From: Hydrogenophilus sp.
GTDB lineage: Bacteria; Pseudomonadota; Gammaproteobacteria; Burkholderiales; Thiobacillaceae
Assembly (NCBI GenBank): GCA_020725265.1
Contig: DYFK01000010.1
Location: 1 to 64,000 of the forward strand
Direction: 5' to 3'
Length of the DNA: 64,000 bases
Shown in pieces: positions 1-12,028 of this stretch (within the stretch, counting starts at the first letter, position 1; each line of letters opens with the position of its first letter). Position numbers and translations under genes: made by a program. The notes under the pieces were generated by a model that saw only the letters and a program-made list of their open reading frames with translations, did not search any database and was not told the DNA's origin.

Positions 1-113
1 TTAGGGGGTAGTGATTGGACTGCCATCATTGCGGCGATTTGCTCGCAATCGAAGGGACACGAAGAGAATATCGGTATATCCTAATTTAGGTAAAGCAAGT
101 CATAACAAGTATT

Positions 114-129
114 TATGAGCTATATCACA
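114..129. promoter_or_regulatory. Candidate CRP/FNR-type operator upstream of the DUF72-like gene
   Basis: TATGA-N6-TCACA differs at one position from the CRP-family palindrome TGTGA-N6-TCACA. It lies in an AT-rich stretch (about 70-150) that contrasts with the GC-rich genes, and ends about 37 bases before the ATG at 167. No CRP-family regulator is seen in the window, so binding is inferred from the motif alone. Confidence 0.3.
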
Positions 130-166
130 CTGTTGCAATTTCGCCACCTTCGACAAGGGGGGCGCC

Positions 167-622
167 ATGACCCCGGTCAATGAAGTCGGTGGTATTCGTC
201 TAGGAGTCGAGGGTTGGCGTCACCCAGGATGGCTGGGGTCCTTCTACCCGGGCGACATGCCGGAAGACTGGTGGCTGGCTTTCTATAACACCCAGCACGC
301 ATGCGTGTATCTGGGGCGCGAGGCTTGGAAGTCGCGCGGTCCCGGAGAAATCGAGTTCTGGCTGTCGGAAACCCATGACCATTTCCTGTTTCTTGCGGAG
401 CCGTCGGGAATCGGTGAGGCACCAATCGCGCATGAGCGGTTTCTCCTGATGCCCAGGGATCATCCGTCCATCGTCTGGTTCGACCGAACCACCGATCTGA
501 AATCGCTGTCGTCGTGGTTGCGCGCGTACGATCCGACGCGTCCCGGGTACGCACTGAGCCGCGATGCCGATCTCGGCCAGATCGAACGTGTCCGGACACT
601 GCTTGAACTGATGGGACTTTGA
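167..622 (+). CDS. DUF72-like hypothetical protein (short)
   Basis: A 151-residue protein of unknown function. The N-terminus (residues 9-40, with GVEGWRHPGWLGSFYP) resembles the opening strand and loop of DUF72 proteins, which typically begin GTSGWSYP...FYP. DUF72 proteins are TIM-barrel-like and usually 230-300 residues, so this is either a shortened relative or a different small family with the same start. The remainder is acidic and aromatic with no motif I recognise. The ATG at 167 has a purine-rich AAGGGG just upstream. It precedes the mla genes by about 50 bases and may have its own promoter in the AT-rich leader. Function is not assigned. Confidence 0.7.
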   Translation: MTPVNEVGGIRLGVEGWRHPGWLGSFYPGDMPEDWWLAFYNTQHACVYLGREAWKSRGPGEIEFWLSETHDHFLFLAEPSGIGEAPIAHERFLLMPRDHPSIVWFDRTTDLKSLSSWLRAYDPTRPGYALSRDADLGQIERVRTLLELMGL

Positions 623-674
623 CGCCTGATAAAATGCCCGACCTCCCCGCCGATTCGATGACCGAACGCCCGAC

Positions 675-1475
675 GTGCCCGACAACCTGATCGAAATCCG
701 TGACCTGTCCTTCGCTTATGGCGACCGACCGGTCCTGCGCGGCATCAACCTTACGGCGGGAAGAGGGCAGGTGATCGCCATCATGGGCAATTCCGGTTGC
801 GGCAAGACCACCTTGCTGCGCTTGATAGGCGGCGCGCTGAAGCCGACCAGTGGAAGCCTGAACATCGACGGCATCGACATGGGCGGTCTCGATCAGGCGG
901 GGCTTTACGCCTTGCGCCGGCGCATGGGCATGTTGTTCCAGTTCGGCGCGCTGTTCACGGATATGACGGTTTTCGAGAATGTTGCCTTTCCACTTCGCGA
1001 GCATACCGATCTGCCCGAGGTCATGATCCGGGATCTGGTGTTCATGAAGCTGAACGCGGTCGGCTTGCGCGGCGCGCACGCGCTGATGCCGTCGGAGCTT
1101 TCCGGGGGCATGGCCCGGAGGGTCGCCCTGGCGCGTTCGATCGCGCTCGAACCGAGCCTGATTCTCTACGACGAGCCGTTCGCCGGGCTCGACCCGATTT
1201 CCCTGGGGGTCACCGGCAATCTGATCCGCCGGCTGACCGATACCCTTGGCGTGACTTCCGTGGTCGTCACCCACGATGTCCAGGAGTCCTTGAAAATGGT
1301 CGATTACGTTTATTTCGTGTCCGATGGGGTGATCGTGGCGCGCGGCACGCCCACCGAGATCCGGGCGTCGGACCTGCCCTATGTCCATCAGTTCGTGCAT
1401 GGCGAGGCCGACGGCCCGGTGCCGTTCCATGTGCCGGCGCCGGTCTATGCCGAGGATCTGGGGTTGCCGGCATGA
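675..1475 (+). CDS. mlaF: Phospholipid ABC transporter ATP-binding protein MlaF
   Basis: Cytoplasmic ATPase of the Mla system, which moves phospholipids between the inner and outer membranes to keep the outer leaflet asymmetric. The 266-residue protein has Walker A GNSGCGKT at about 38-45, the signature LSGGMARRVALARS and Walker B LILYDEPFAGLD, followed by a switch His in VVVTHD. The start is a GTG at 675. The stop overlaps the mlaE start by four bases (ATGA), so the two are translationally coupled. The following mlaE, mlaD, mlaC and mlaB genes make the assignment secure. Confidence 0.95.
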   Translation: MPDNLIEIRDLSFAYGDRPVLRGINLTAGRGQVIAIMGNSGCGKTTLLRLIGGALKPTSGSLNIDGIDMGGLDQAGLYALRRRMGMLFQFGALFTDMTVFENVAFPLREHTDLPEVMIRDLVFMKLNAVGLRGAHALMPSELSGGMARRVALARSIALEPSLILYDEPFAGLDPISLGVTGNLIRRLTDTLGVTSVVVTHDVQESLKMVDYVYFVSDGVIVARGTPTEIRASDLPYVHQFVHGEADGPVPFHVPAPVYAEDLGLPA

Positions 1476-2263
1476 CGGCACTGATCGAGGTGATCCGCGG
1501 TATCGGCCGGCGCGTGGTCGACGGCGTCTGGCGGATGGGGGTGGCGACCCGCTTCTTCCTGCTGACGCTGCTGTATTCCGGTCAGGGGTTTCGCCGTTTC
1601 CATTTGATCGTGCGCGAGATTTATTCGTCCGGCGTGCTGTCGCTGATCATCATCCTGGTATCCGGGTTGTTCGTCGGCATGGTGCTGGCGTTGCAAGGCT
1701 ATGAGACCTTGCAGACCTATGGCTCCGAGGAGGCGCTGGGAGTGCTGGTTTCGCTGTCCCTGGTGCGCGAGCTCGGACCGGTGGTGGCCGCCTTGCTGTT
1801 CGCCAGCCGGGCGGGCTCCGCGATCACGGCGGAGATCGGCCTGATGCGCGCGACCGAGCAGATCGCGGCCATGGAAATGATGGCGGTCAACCCGATCGCG
1901 CGGGTGGTGGCGCCGCGGTTCTGGGGCGCCGTCATCTCCATGCCGTTCCTGGCCGCGCTGTTCTCGGCCATGGGCATCTTCGGCGGTTATCTGGTCGGCG
2001 TCGTCCTGATCGGCGTCGATGAAGGTTCGTTCTGGTCGCAGATGCAGGCCGCCGTCGATTTTCGCGAGGACATCCTCAATGGCGTGATCAAGAGCGTGGT
2101 GTTCGGCGTCGCCGTCACCGCCATCGCCCTGTTCGAAGGTTATGACGCGCCGCCCACGGCGGAAGGCGTCTCCCGCGCCACCACCCGAACCGTGGTGACT
2201 TCTTCCCTGGCCATCCTTGGCCTGGATTTCGTTCTGACCGCATTCATGTTCCGTGGAGTTTGA
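1472..2263 (+). CDS. mlaE: Phospholipid ABC transporter permease MlaE
   Basis: Inner-membrane permease of the MlaFEDB complex. The 263-residue protein has the MlaE/YrbE core: several hydrophobic helices and the conserved stretch FASRAGSAITAEIGLMRATE followed by QIAAMEMMAVNP, the coupling region facing the ATPase. The ATG at 1472 is used because it overlaps the mlaF stop; a longer in-frame extension back to 797 is only a shadow of mlaF. Three bases separate its stop from the mlaD ATG. Confidence 0.95.
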   Translation: MTALIEVIRGIGRRVVDGVWRMGVATRFFLLTLLYSGQGFRRFHLIVREIYSSGVLSLIIILVSGLFVGMVLALQGYETLQTYGSEEALGVLVSLSLVRELGPVVAALLFASRAGSAITAEIGLMRATEQIAAMEMMAVNPIARVVAPRFWGAVISMPFLAALFSAMGIFGGYLVGVVLIGVDEGSFWSQMQAAVDFREDILNGVIKSVVFGVAVTAIALFEGYDAPPTAEGVSRATTRTVVTSSLAILGLDFVLTAFMFRGV

Positions 2264-2266
2264 CCC

Positions 2267-2749
2267 ATGCAGCGCGCAACCCTGGACCTTTGGGTCGGTT
2301 TCTTCGTCGTGGCGGGGATCGCCGCCGTCCTGTTCCTTGCCCTCAAGGTGGGCAACATGGGCGCCTTCGAAACCGGCCAGACCTATACCGTCAAGGCGAC
2401 GTTCGCCAACATCGGCGGCCTCAAGACGCGGGCGCCGGTGAAGAGCGCCGGCGTGGTCGTCGGCCGGGTCGTCGACATCGGTTTCGATACGGAACTGTAC
2501 GAAGCCACGGTGACCCTGAATCTGGACGCGCGCTTTCCGTTTCCGCGCGATAGCAGCGCCGCGATCATGACTTCCGGCCTGCTGGGCGAGCAGTACATCG
2601 CCCTGGAAGCGGGCGGCGACGACAAGATGCTCGCCAATGGCGACACCATCCGGCTGACCCAGGGCGCCGTGGTTCTGGAAAACCTGATCGGCCAGTTTCT
2701 GTACAGCAAGGCGGCCGAGGAAACTCCTGGCGCGTCGCCGGCTCAGTGA
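2267..2749 (+). CDS. mlaD: MCE-domain lipid-binding protein MlaD
   Basis: Periplasmic, inner-membrane-anchored lipid-binding subunit of the Mla transporter. Of 160 residues, about 8-28 form one N-terminal membrane helix (VGFFVVAGIAAVLFLALKVG), followed by an MCE domain from about 38 to 120 with SAGVVVGRVVDIGFD and SGLLGEQYIALEAGG. MlaD forms a hexameric ring through which lipids pass. The length is normal for single-MCE MlaD proteins. It is third in mlaFEDCB. Confidence 0.95.
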   Translation: MQRATLDLWVGFFVVAGIAAVLFLALKVGNMGAFETGQTYTVKATFANIGGLKTRAPVKSAGVVVGRVVDIGFDTELYEATVTLNLDARFPFPRDSSAAIMTSGLLGEQYIALEAGGDDKMLANGDTIRLTQGAVVLENLIGQFLYSKAAEETPGASPAQ

Positions 2750-2798
2750 CATATCGGGGAGCCGGATGGCCGTGCCCCATGAAAGGAAGGGAACCAAG

Positions 2799-3437
2799 AT
2801 GATTTCTTTGAACGACTGGACGCGGTTGCCGATCACCCTGGCGTTGGTGCTCGGCGTCATGATCTTCGCCCCGATCGCTGGCGCCAACACGGCCCCGGAC
2901 GTGCTGGCGCGCGAAACCACCAACGAGGTGTTGCGTATCGTCAAGCAGGACCGCGACATCAAGAGCGGCAATTCCCGCAAGATACTGGATCTGGTGGAGC
3001 AGAAAATCCTGCCCAATTTCGATTTCCGCAAGATGACCCAGCTCGCGGTGGCGCGGAACTGGTCGCGGGCGACGCCGGAACAGCAGGAGGCGCTGGTCGA
3101 TCAATTCCGGACCCTGCTGGTGCGCACCTACTCGGCTTCGCTGTCGAGCGTGGCCGATTACAAGATCGACTTCAAGCCATTGCGAATGGCTGCCGGCAGT
3201 ACCGACGTGACCGTCAGCACCGAAGTCAGCAAGCCGGGGTCGCCTCCGATCACGATCGACTATCGCATGGAAAAACAAGGGGAGGACTGGAAGGTGTACG
3301 ACGTGCTTGTCGATAACGTGAGCATGGTCACCGTGTACCGGAATTCCTTCAATTCGGAAGTCCGCAAGGGTGGGATCGAAGGCCTGATGGCCGCGTTGTC
3401 CCGGCGGAACCAAGGCGGGGCGGCCAGCCGGCAATGA
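2799..3437 (+). CDS. mlaC: Periplasmic phospholipid-binding protein MlaC
   Basis: Soluble periplasmic shuttle carrying phospholipid between the outer-membrane Mla complex and MlaFEDB. About 212 residues: a signal peptide over roughly the first 30 (hydrophobic core ITLALVLGVMIFAPIAGA), then the MlaC/Ttg2 fold with KILPNFDFRKMTQLAVARNW and a C-terminal DVLVDNVSMVTVYRNSFN. I prefer the ATG at 2799, which has GGAAGG just upstream, to an in-frame ATG at 2766, which would put a charged extension before the signal peptide. The stop overlaps the next gene by four bases. Confidence 0.93.
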   Translation: MISLNDWTRLPITLALVLGVMIFAPIAGANTAPDVLARETTNEVLRIVKQDRDIKSGNSRKILDLVEQKILPNFDFRKMTQLAVARNWSRATPEQQEALVDQFRTLLVRTYSASLSSVADYKIDFKPLRMAAGSTDVTVSTEVSKPGSPPITIDYRMEKQGEDWKVYDVLVDNVSMVTVYRNSFNSEVRKGGIEGLMAALSRRNQGGAASRQ

Positions 3438-3709
3438 AGGTGGATGCCGGTGTCGCCTACCTGAGTGGCGATCTCGTGCTCGACCGCGCCACGGCCCTGC
3501 TGGCGGAGGGACTCGCCGCGCTCGCCGCCGGCGCGCGGGTGTTCGATCTGGATGATGTCGGCAATGTCGATTCCTCGGCCCTGAGCCTGTTGCTTTCCTT
3601 GCGACGCGGCGCCGGCAGCGATGCGGTGACGTTCCGCGCCATGCCTGACAGCCTGCTCAGTCTGGCGCGCCTGTACGGCATCGCCGATCAGTTCCCGAGC
3701 CAGTCTTGA
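3434..3709 (+). CDS. mlaB: STAS-domain protein MlaB
   Basis: A 91-residue STAS-domain protein, the regulatory partner of MlaF in the transporter complex. It shows the STAS pattern of an acidic strand FDLDDVGNVDSSALSLLLSL, where the D-S-S lies at the position that is phosphorylatable in anti-sigma-antagonist relatives. The sequence is divergent, as is usual for MlaB, so position carries weight: its ATG overlaps the mlaC stop (ATGA) and it closes the mla set. Confidence 0.88.
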   Translation: MKVDAGVAYLSGDLVLDRATALLAEGLAALAAGARVFDLDDVGNVDSSALSLLLSLRRGAGSDAVTFRAMPDSLLSLARLYGIADQFPSQS

Positions 3710-3713
3710 AACC

Positions 3714-4625
3714 TTGAGCACGCCGCCGGCGGTCCGCGTGCGCGGCCTGGAAAAACACTATGGACGCGTGCATGCGTTGCGTGGTGTCGATCTCGACATC
3801 GCGGAAGGCGAGTTTTTCGCGTTGCTGGGGCCCAATGGCGCCGGCAAAACCACGTTGATCAGTCTGCTTGCCGGACTGGCGCGAGCCAGCGCCGGCAGCG
3901 CCGAAATCATGGGTTTCGATGTCACCCGCGAGTATCGGCGGGCGCGTCGCGCGTTGGGCGTGGTGCCCCAGGAGCTGGTGTACGACCCGTTCTTCACCGT
4001 GCGCGAGACCCTGGTGTTCCAGTCGGGGTATTACGGCTTGCGCGACAATCGGGCCTGGATCGACGAGTTGCTTGCCAACCTGGGTCTGGCCGACAAGGCG
4101 GATGCCTATACCCGGGTGTTGTCCGGCGGCATGAAGCGGCGCCTGCTGGTGGCCCAGGCCCTGGTGCACAAGCCGCCGGTGATCGTGCTCGACGAGCCGA
4201 CCGCCGGGGTCGATGTCGAGCTGCGGCAGTCCCTGTGGGCGTTCATCCGCCGCCTCAACCAGCAGGGCCACACCATCCTGCTGACCACGCATTACCTGGA
4301 AGAGGCGGAAACGCTGTGCGAGCGCGTGGCAATGCTCAAGGAAGGACGCGTGGTCGCGCTGGACCGTACCGCCGACCTGCTGCGCGGCGCCGCCGAGCGC
4401 CATCTGCTGCTGGACATCGGCCAACAGCCGTTGCCGGAATTCCTGCGCGCGCGCCTGAAAGGCATGGAAGATGGCCGCCATGTTCTCGACCTGCCCGATT
4501 TTTCCGAACTCGAAACCATTCTGGCCGGATTGCGCGCCGCCGGCATCGGCGTCCGCGATCTTGCCCTGCGCGAGGTCGATCTGGAGGATGTTTTTCTCAA
4601 GGTCATGCGCGGAGGTCGCGCATGA
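3714..4625 (+). CDS. ABC-2 type exporter ATP-binding protein (YadG-like)
   Basis: A 303-residue ATPase of an ABC-2 exporter. Walker A is GPNGAGKTTL near residue 41, the signature is LSGGMKRRLLVAQALVHKPP, and Walker B is VIVLDEPTAGVD followed by the switch TTHYLEEAE. It resembles YadG and pairs with the next gene, a YadH-like permease. The substrate is unknown. The only start near the mlaB stop is a TTG at 3714. In many betaproteobacteria this exporter pair sits between mlaB and the bolA-murA genes, as here. Confidence 0.9.
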   Translation: MSTPPAVRVRGLEKHYGRVHALRGVDLDIAEGEFFALLGPNGAGKTTLISLLAGLARASAGSAEIMGFDVTREYRRARRALGVVPQELVYDPFFTVRETLVFQSGYYGLRDNRAWIDELLANLGLADKADAYTRVLSGGMKRRLLVAQALVHKPPVIVLDEPTAGVDVELRQSLWAFIRRLNQQGHTILLTTHYLEEAETLCERVAMLKEGRVVALDRTADLLRGAAERHLLLDIGQQPLPEFLRARLKGMEDGRHVLDLPDFSELETILAGLRAAGIGVRDLALREVDLEDVFLKVMRGGRA

Positions 4626-5377
4626 CCGGATTCATGACCCTGTTGCGCAAGGAAATCCTGCGTTTCTGGAAGGTGCTGTTGCAGACCATCGCCGCGCCGG
4701 TCCTGACCGCGCTGCTCTATCTGCTCATCTTTTCGCATGTGCTGGAAGCCCATGTGCAGGTGTATCCGGGCGTGTCCTACACGGCTTTTCTGATGCCCGG
4801 CCTGATCATGATGTCGATGATGCAGAACGCTTTCGCCAATTCCTCGTCGTCGCTGATCCAGTCCAAGATCACCGGCAACATCGTGTTCGTGCTGCTGCCG
4901 CCGCTGTCCTATCTGGAGTTTTTCCTGGCTTACCTGGTCGCCGCCCTGGCGCGCGGTTTCGCTGTCGGCGTGGGCGTGTTGCTGGTGGGGGTGTTCTTCG
5001 CCGACATCGAAATGCGGCACCCGGGTTGGGTTCTGGCATTCGCGCTCGCCTCGGGCACCGTATTCGCCTGTATCGGCATCCTCGCCGGCATCTGGGCGGA
5101 CAAGTTCGACCATCTGGCCGGTGTGCAGAATTTCGTGATCATGCCGCTCACCTTCCTGTCCGGCGTGTTCTATTCCATCCACTCGCTGCCGGCGTTCTGG
5201 CAGTCGGTTTCCCATTTCAACCCGGTCTTCTACATGATTGATGGCTTCCGATACGGTTTTTTTGGCCAGGGCGACGTCGACCCCTGGTTGGGCATGGCGG
5301 TGGTCCTGCCCTTCGCGCTGTTGCTCGCGGTCGCGACTTTGATGATGTTGCGGTCGGGTTATAAACTCCGCCACTGA
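4622..5377 (+). CDS. ABC-2 type exporter permease (YadH-like)
   Basis: A 251-residue inner-membrane permease with about six helices and the ABC-2 motif near residues 110-230 (LPPLSYLEFFLAYLVAALAR, then PLTFLSGVFYSIHSLP). It partners the preceding ATPase, whose stop it overlaps by four bases. Members of this family (YadH, NodJ-like) export lipids, polysaccharides or drugs, but the cargo cannot be read from sequence. The ATG at 4622 is chosen for the overlap; the in-frame upstream extension is a shadow. Confidence 0.9.
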   Translation: MTGFMTLLRKEILRFWKVLLQTIAAPVLTALLYLLIFSHVLEAHVQVYPGVSYTAFLMPGLIMMSMMQNAFANSSSSLIQSKITGNIVFVLLPPLSYLEFFLAYLVAALARGFAVGVGVLLVGVFFADIEMRHPGWVLAFALASGTVFACIGILAGIWADKFDHLAGVQNFVIMPLTFLSGVFYSIHSLPAFWQSVSHFNPVFYMIDGFRYGFFGQGDVDPWLGMAVVLPFALLLAVATLMMLRSGYKLRH

Positions 5378-5395
5378 ATTTTTCGGATATCCCCC

Positions 5396-7546
<2,151 letters not shown>

Positions 7547-7575
7547 TCCCGGCGCGCGCGGCCGGTGGCGGGTGC

Positions 7576-7591
7576 GCCGTGACTATAATCA
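7576..7591 (+). promoter_or_regulatory. Candidate internal promoter/operator before hisD
   Basis: The hisG-hisD gap contains a perfect -10 hexamer TATAAT at 7584-7589. It sits inside an inverted repeat, CGTGA-N6-TCACG (7578-7593), that resembles a CRP-family half-site pair. No good -35 is visible 17 bases upstream (GC-rich). An internal start for hisD onward is possible, but this rests only on motif match. Confidence 0.3.
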
Positions 7592-7618
7592 CGCACTCCG
7601 CTTCATTTTTGTTTCCCC

Positions 7619-8941
7619 ATGTCCGACCTCGCCATCGACCTGTCCATGACCCGGCTGGATGCGGCCGCGCCCGAATTTCGCGCGCGCCTGGCCGATCTGC
7701 TCGCCTTCAACGACGCCACCGACAGCGCGGTGGGCAGCGCCGTCACGGAAATTCTCGGCGCGGTGCGCGCGCGTGGCGACGCGGCGGTCATTGAATACAC
7801 CAGCCGTTTCGATCGGTTGAACACCGCCGCCATGGCTGAACTGGAGTTGAGCCAGGCCGATCTTCAGGCCGCGCTCGGCAATCTGCCGTTGCGCCTCGAA
7901 CAGGCATTGCGCCAGGCGGCCGAGCGCGTGCGCCTCTATCACGAGCGCCAGCGCCAGGAATCCTGGACCTACAGTGAGGCCGACGGCACCGTGCTCGGCC
8001 AGCAGGTGACGCCGCTCGACCGCGTCGGTCTGTACGTGCCCGGGGGCAAGGCCGCGTATCCCTCATCGGTGTTGATGAACGCGATTCCCGCCAAGGTGGC
8101 CGGGGTCAAGGAACTGATCATGGTGGTGCCAACCCCGGACGGCGCGCGCAACGATCTGGTGCTGGCGGCGGCGGCGGTGGCCGGTGTCGACCGCGTGTTC
8201 ACCATCGGCGGCGCGCAGGCGGTGGCGGCGCTGGCCTACGGCACCGAAACCATCCCCCAGGTCGACAAGATCGTCGGCCCCGGCAACGCCTATGTCGCCG
8301 AGGCCAAGCGGCGCGTGTTCGGCGTGGTCGGCATCGACATGATCGCCGGCCCCTCGGAAATCCTGGTGATCTGCGACGGCGGGACCGATCCGGACTGGAT
8401 CGCCATGGACCTGTTCTCGCAGGCCGAGCACGACGAGCTGGCGCAATCCATCCTGGTGTCGCCCGATGCCGCTTTCCTCGACGCGGTGGCGGCGAGCATC
8501 CGCAAGTTGCTGCCGACCATGCCGCGCCAGGACGTGATCGCCACTTCGCTGGCCAATCGCGGTGGCCTGATCCTGTGCCGCGATCTCGACGAGGCCGCGG
8601 AAATCGCCAATTTCATCGCGCCGGAGCACCTGGAGCTGTCGGTCGAGGATCCCGACGCGCTGTTGCCGAAAATCCGTCACGCCGGCGCCATCTTCATGGG
8701 CCGCAACACCTGCGAGGCGCTCGGCGACTACTGCGCCGGTCCCAACCACGTGCTGCCCACCTCGCGCACCGCGCGTTTTTCCTCGCCGCTGGGGGTCTAC
8801 GATTTCCAGAAGCGTTCCAGCCTGATCCACGTCTCGGCCGAGGGCGCGAAGTCCCTGGGTGAAATCGCCGCCGCGCTGGCCTATGGCGAGGGCTTGCAGG
8901 CGCACGGCCGTTCGGCGGAGTACCGCGTCGGCCGGGCCTGA
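7619..8941 (+). CDS. hisD: Histidinol dehydrogenase HisD
   Basis: Zn- and NAD-dependent enzyme for the last two oxidations, L-histidinol to L-histidine. The 440-residue length is normal. Seen: [45 protein letters not shown], the catalytic Glu-His pair in APEHLEL and [10 protein letters not shown], and the C-terminal [14 protein letters not shown] with a metal-binding His. The ATG at 7619 follows a 72-base gap, the largest inside the his cluster. Confidence 0.97.
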   Translation: MSDLAIDLSMTRLDAAAPEFRARLADLLAFNDATDSAVGSAVTEILGAVRARGDAAVIEYTSRFDRLNTAAMAELELSQADLQAALGNLPLRLEQALRQAAERVRLYHERQRQESWTYSEADGTVLGQQVTPLDRVGLYVPGGKAAYPSSVLMNAIPAKVAGVKELIMVVPTPDGARNDLVLAAAAVAGVDRVFTIGGAQAVAALAYGTETIPQVDKIVGPGNAYVAEAKRRVFGVVGIDMIAGPSEILVICDGGTDPDWIAMDLFSQAEHDELAQSILVSPDAAFLDAVAASIRKLLPTMPRQDVIATSLANRGGLILCRDLDEAAEIANFIAPEHLELSVEDPDALLPKIRHAGAIFMGRNTCEALGDYCAGPNHVLPTSRTARFSSPLGVYDFQKRSSLIHVSAEGAKSLGEIAAALAYGEGLQAHGRSAEYRVGRA

Positions 8942-8946
8942 ACCTT

Positions 8947-10020
8947 ATGAGTCGCTATTGGAGCGCCATCGCGCGCGGCCTGACGCCGTATGTGCCGGGT
9001 GAACAGCCCAAGCTCGCGAACCTGGTCAAGCTCAACACCAACGAGAACCCGTACGGCCCGGGTCCCGCCGTGCTGGCGGCGTTGCGCGACGCGGTCGGCG
9101 ACGAGCTGCGTCTGTACCCGGACCCCGGTGCCGAGGAACTGCGCTCGGCCATCGCCGCCGCGCATGGCGTGAAAACCGAACAGGTGTTCGTCGGCAACGG
9201 TTCCGACGAGGTTCTCGCGCACGCCTTCCTGGCCTTGCTCAAGCAGGACGCGCCGGTTTTGTTCCCGGACATCACCTACAGCTTCTATCCGGTCTACTGC
9301 GGGTTGTACCAGATCCCATATCGGGAAATTCCGCTCGATGACGATTTCGCGATCCGCGTCGACGACTATCTTGGCCAGGCCAACGGCGGCATCGTCTTCC
9401 CCAACCCGAACGCGCCGACCGGCCGCCTACTGGCGCGCGCCGAGATCGAGCGTCTGCTGCTGGGCAATAGCGGGTCGGTGGTCCTGGTCGACGAGGCCTA
9501 TATCGATTTCGGTGGCGAGTCGGTGGTGCCGCTGATCGAGCGATATCCGAACTTGCTGGTGGTGCATACCCTGTCCAAGTCGCGCGCGTTGGCCGGCTTG
9601 CGGGTCGGCTACGCGATCGGCCAGGCCGACCTGATCGAGGCGCTTACCCGGGTCAAGGACAGCTTCAACTCCTATCCACTCGGCCGTCTCGCCCAGGCCG
9701 GTGCCCGCGCCGCCATGGCCGACCGCGCCTGGTTCGACGCCAGCCGCGAGAAGATCATGCGCAGCCGCGATCGGCTGGTCGGCGAGCTGGTCGGCATGGG
9801 CTTCGAGGTGCTGCCATCCGGCGCCAATTTCGTGTTCGCCCGCCACTCCGGCCATGACGGCGCGGCGCTGGCGGCGGCGCTGCGCGAGCGTGGCATCGTC
9901 GTGCGGCATTTCCGGCGGCCGGCGCGTATCGCCGCTTTCCTGCGCATCACCATCGGCACCGATCCTCAATGCGACGCGCTTTCGCGGGCGCTGCGCGAAA
10001 TCCTCGGTCAGTGCGGGTAA
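8947..10020 (+). CDS. hisC: Histidinol-phosphate aminotransferase HisC
   Basis: PLP enzyme converting imidazole-acetol phosphate to histidinol phosphate with glutamate. The 357-residue fold-type I protein shows [35 protein letters not shown] (PLP Asp) and [19 protein letters not shown] with the Schiff-base Lys at about 211. It lies six bases after hisD. Confidence 0.96.
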   Translation: MSRYWSAIARGLTPYVPGEQPKLANLVKLNTNENPYGPGPAVLAALRDAVGDELRLYPDPGAEELRSAIAAAHGVKTEQVFVGNGSDEVLAHAFLALLKQDAPVLFPDITYSFYPVYCGLYQIPYREIPLDDDFAIRVDDYLGQANGGIVFPNPNAPTGRLLARAEIERLLLGNSGSVVLVDEAYIDFGGESVVPLIERYPNLLVVHTLSKSRALAGLRVGYAIGQADLIEALTRVKDSFNSYPLGRLAQAGARAAMADRAWFDASREKIMRSRDRLVGELVGMGFEVLPSGANFVFARHSGHDGAALAAALRERGIVVRHFRRPARIAAFLRITIGTDPQCDALSRALREILGQCG

Positions 10021-10048
10021 TATTCAGCGTTCTTGGAGCAAGATTCCC

Positions 10049-10636
10049 ATGCGAACCGCCACCGTAAGCCGGGACACCCTGGAAACCCAGATCAGCGTGC
10101 GCATCAATCTCGATGGCAGTGGCCTGGCCGCGTTCCAGACCGGCCTGCCCTTCCTCGATCACATGCTCGACCAGGTCGCGCGCCATGGCCTGATCGACAT
10201 CGACATCGACGCCAAGGGCGATCTGCACATCGACGCCCACCACACCGCCGAGGACATCGGCATCACCCTCGGCCAGGCGCTGGCCAGGGCGGTCGGCGAC
10301 AAGAAGGGCATCCGCCGCTACGGCCACGCCTACGTGCCGCTGGACGAGGCGCTGTCGCGCGTGGTGATCGACCTGTCCGGCCGGCCCGGTCTGGAATTCA
10401 ACGTCGAGTTCACGCGCGCGCGCATCGGCGATTTCGATGTCGATCTGTTCCGTGAATTCTTCCAGGGCTTCGTCAATCACGCCGGCATCACCCTGCACGT
10501 CGACAATCTGCGCGGCATCAACGCCCACCACCAGGCCGAGACCGTGTTCAAGGCGTTCGGCCGCGCGCTGCGCATGGCGCTGGAGGTCGACCCGCGCATG
10601 GGCGACGCCATGCCCTCGACCAAGGGCACGCTGTGA
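10049..10636 (+). CDS. hisB: Imidazoleglycerol-phosphate dehydratase HisB
   Basis: Mn-dependent dehydration of imidazoleglycerol phosphate. The 195-residue protein is the single-domain form: metal motifs FLDHML(DQVARHG), DAHHTAED and the later NAHHQAET are all present. It lacks the N-terminal histidinol-phosphatase domain of enterobacterial HisB, so that phosphatase must be encoded elsewhere. The ATG at 10049 gives the family length; longer in-frame versions run into hisC in another frame. It overlaps hisH by four bases. Confidence 0.96.
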   Translation: MRTATVSRDTLETQISVRINLDGSGLAAFQTGLPFLDHMLDQVARHGLIDIDIDAKGDLHIDAHHTAEDIGITLGQALARAVGDKKGIRRYGHAYVPLDEALSRVVIDLSGRPGLEFNVEFTRARIGDFDVDLFREFFQGFVNHAGITLHVDNLRGINAHHQAETVFKAFGRALRMALEVDPRMGDAMPSTKGTL

Positions 10637-11280
10637 CCGATATCGCCATCGTCGATTACGGCATGGGCAACCTGCTGTCGGTGTCCAAGGCCTTCGAGCA
10701 CGTCGCGCCGCAAGCCGACGTCGTCGTCACCTCCGACCCCGCCGTGATCGCGGCGGCAAGACGCGTGGTGTTTCCCGGCGTCGGCGCGATGCCCGACTGC
10801 ATGCGCGAACTGTCGGCGCGCGGCCTCGTCGACGTGGTCAGGCAGGCCGCGCGCGACAAGCCCTTCCTGGGCATCTGCCTGGGCATGCAAGCGCTGTTCG
10901 CGCACAGCGAGGAGGGCGACTGCGCCGGCCTCGGCCTGTTGCCCGGCAACGTGCGCCGGTTTCCCGCCGAAGCCATGAAGGATGAGGCCGGCAATCGTCT
11001 GAAGGTGCCGCACATCGGCTGGAACCGCGTGCATCGGACGGCGGCGCATCCGATGTGGACCGGCATCGACGACGGCGCGCGTTTCTACTTCGTGCACAGT
11101 TATTACTGCGAGCCGGCCGAGCAGGCGGTGGTCGCCGGTTTCAGCCATTATCCGTTCGCGTTCACCTGCGCGGTGGCCAGGGACAACCTGTTCGCCGTGC
11201 AGTTTCACCCCGAGAAGAGCCAGGCCGCCGGCCTGCGCCTGCTCGCCAACTTTGTCACCTGGGAAGGGAATCAGGGGTAA
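10633..11280 (+). CDS. hisH: Imidazole glycerol phosphate synthase, glutaminase subunit HisH
   Basis: Class I glutamine amidotransferase subunit that feeds ammonia to HisF. It has 215 residues, with nucleophile Cys at about 82 in [10 protein letters not shown] and the His-Glu pair in [10 protein letters not shown]. Start is the GTG at 10633, which overlaps the hisB stop (GTGA). It is followed three bases later by hisA. Confidence 0.96.
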   Translation: MTDIAIVDYGMGNLLSVSKAFEHVAPQADVVVTSDPAVIAAARRVVFPGVGAMPDCMRELSARGLVDVVRQAARDKPFLGICLGMQALFAHSEEGDCAGLGLLPGNVRRFPAEAMKDEAGNRLKVPHIGWNRVHRTAAHPMWTGIDDGARFYFVHSYYCEPAEQAVVAGFSHYPFAFTCAVARDNLFAVQFHPEKSQAAGLRLLANFVTWEGNQG

Positions 11281-11283
11281 GCC

Positions 11284-12027
11284 ATGCTGATCATTCCGGC
11301 GATCGATCTGAAAGACGGCCAATGCGTACGCCTCAAGCAGGGCGAGATGGACAGCGCCACGGTTTTTTCCGCGAATCCGTCGGAGATGGCGGAAAAATGG
11401 CTGGCGGCCGGCGCGCGTCGCCTGCATCTGGTCGACCTCAATGGCGCCTTCGCCGGCAAGCCGGTCAACGAGAAGGCGATCAAGGCGATCACCGACGCGC
11501 TCGGAGATGAAATCCCGGTGCAACTGGGTGGCGGCATCCGCGATCTCGACACCATTGAGCGCTACCTGGATGACGGCATCAGCTACGTCATCATCGGCAG
11601 CGCGGCGGTGAAGAACCCCGGCTTCCTGCACGATGCCTGCACCGCCTTTCCCGGCCACATCATCGTCGGTCTGGACGCCAAGGATGGCAAGGTGGCGGTG
11701 GAGGGCTGGTCGAAGGTGACCGGCCACGACGTCATCGACCTGGCCAGGCGCTTCGAGGACTACGGCGTGGAATCGGTGGTCTACACCGACATCGGTCGCG
11801 ACGGCATGCTCTCCGGGGTCAATGTCGAGGCGACGGTGAAACTGGCGCAGGCGCTGACCATACCGGTCATCGCCAGCGGTGGCATCACCAACCTGGATGA
11901 CGTGCGCAACCTGTGCGCGGTGGCCGACGAGGGCATCATCGGCGCCATCACCGGCCGCGCGATCTACGAGGGCAGCCTCGATTTCACCGAGGCGCAGCGC
12001 CTCGCCGATCAGTTGAACGGCGTCTGA
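11284..12027 (+). CDS. hisA: ProFAR isomerase HisA
   Basis: Phosphoribosylformimino-5-aminoimidazole carboxamide ribotide isomerase, a TIM barrel. The 247-residue protein has the catalytic Asp in [15 protein letters not shown] and the second acid in [16 protein letters not shown]; the phosphate-binding loops QLGGGIRD and IASGGI appear in both half-barrels. It sits between hisH and hisF as usual. Confidence 0.97.
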   Translation: MLIIPAIDLKDGQCVRLKQGEMDSATVFSANPSEMAEKWLAAGARRLHLVDLNGAFAGKPVNEKAIKAITDALGDEIPVQLGGGIRDLDTIERYLDDGISYVIIGSAAVKNPGFLHDACTAFPGHIIVGLDAKDGKVAVEGWSKVTGHDVIDLARRFEDYGVESVVYTDIGRDGMLSGVNVEATVKLAQALTIPVIASGGITNLDDVRNLCAVADEGIIGAITGRAIYEGSLDFTEAQRLADQLNGV

Positions 12028-12028
12028 C

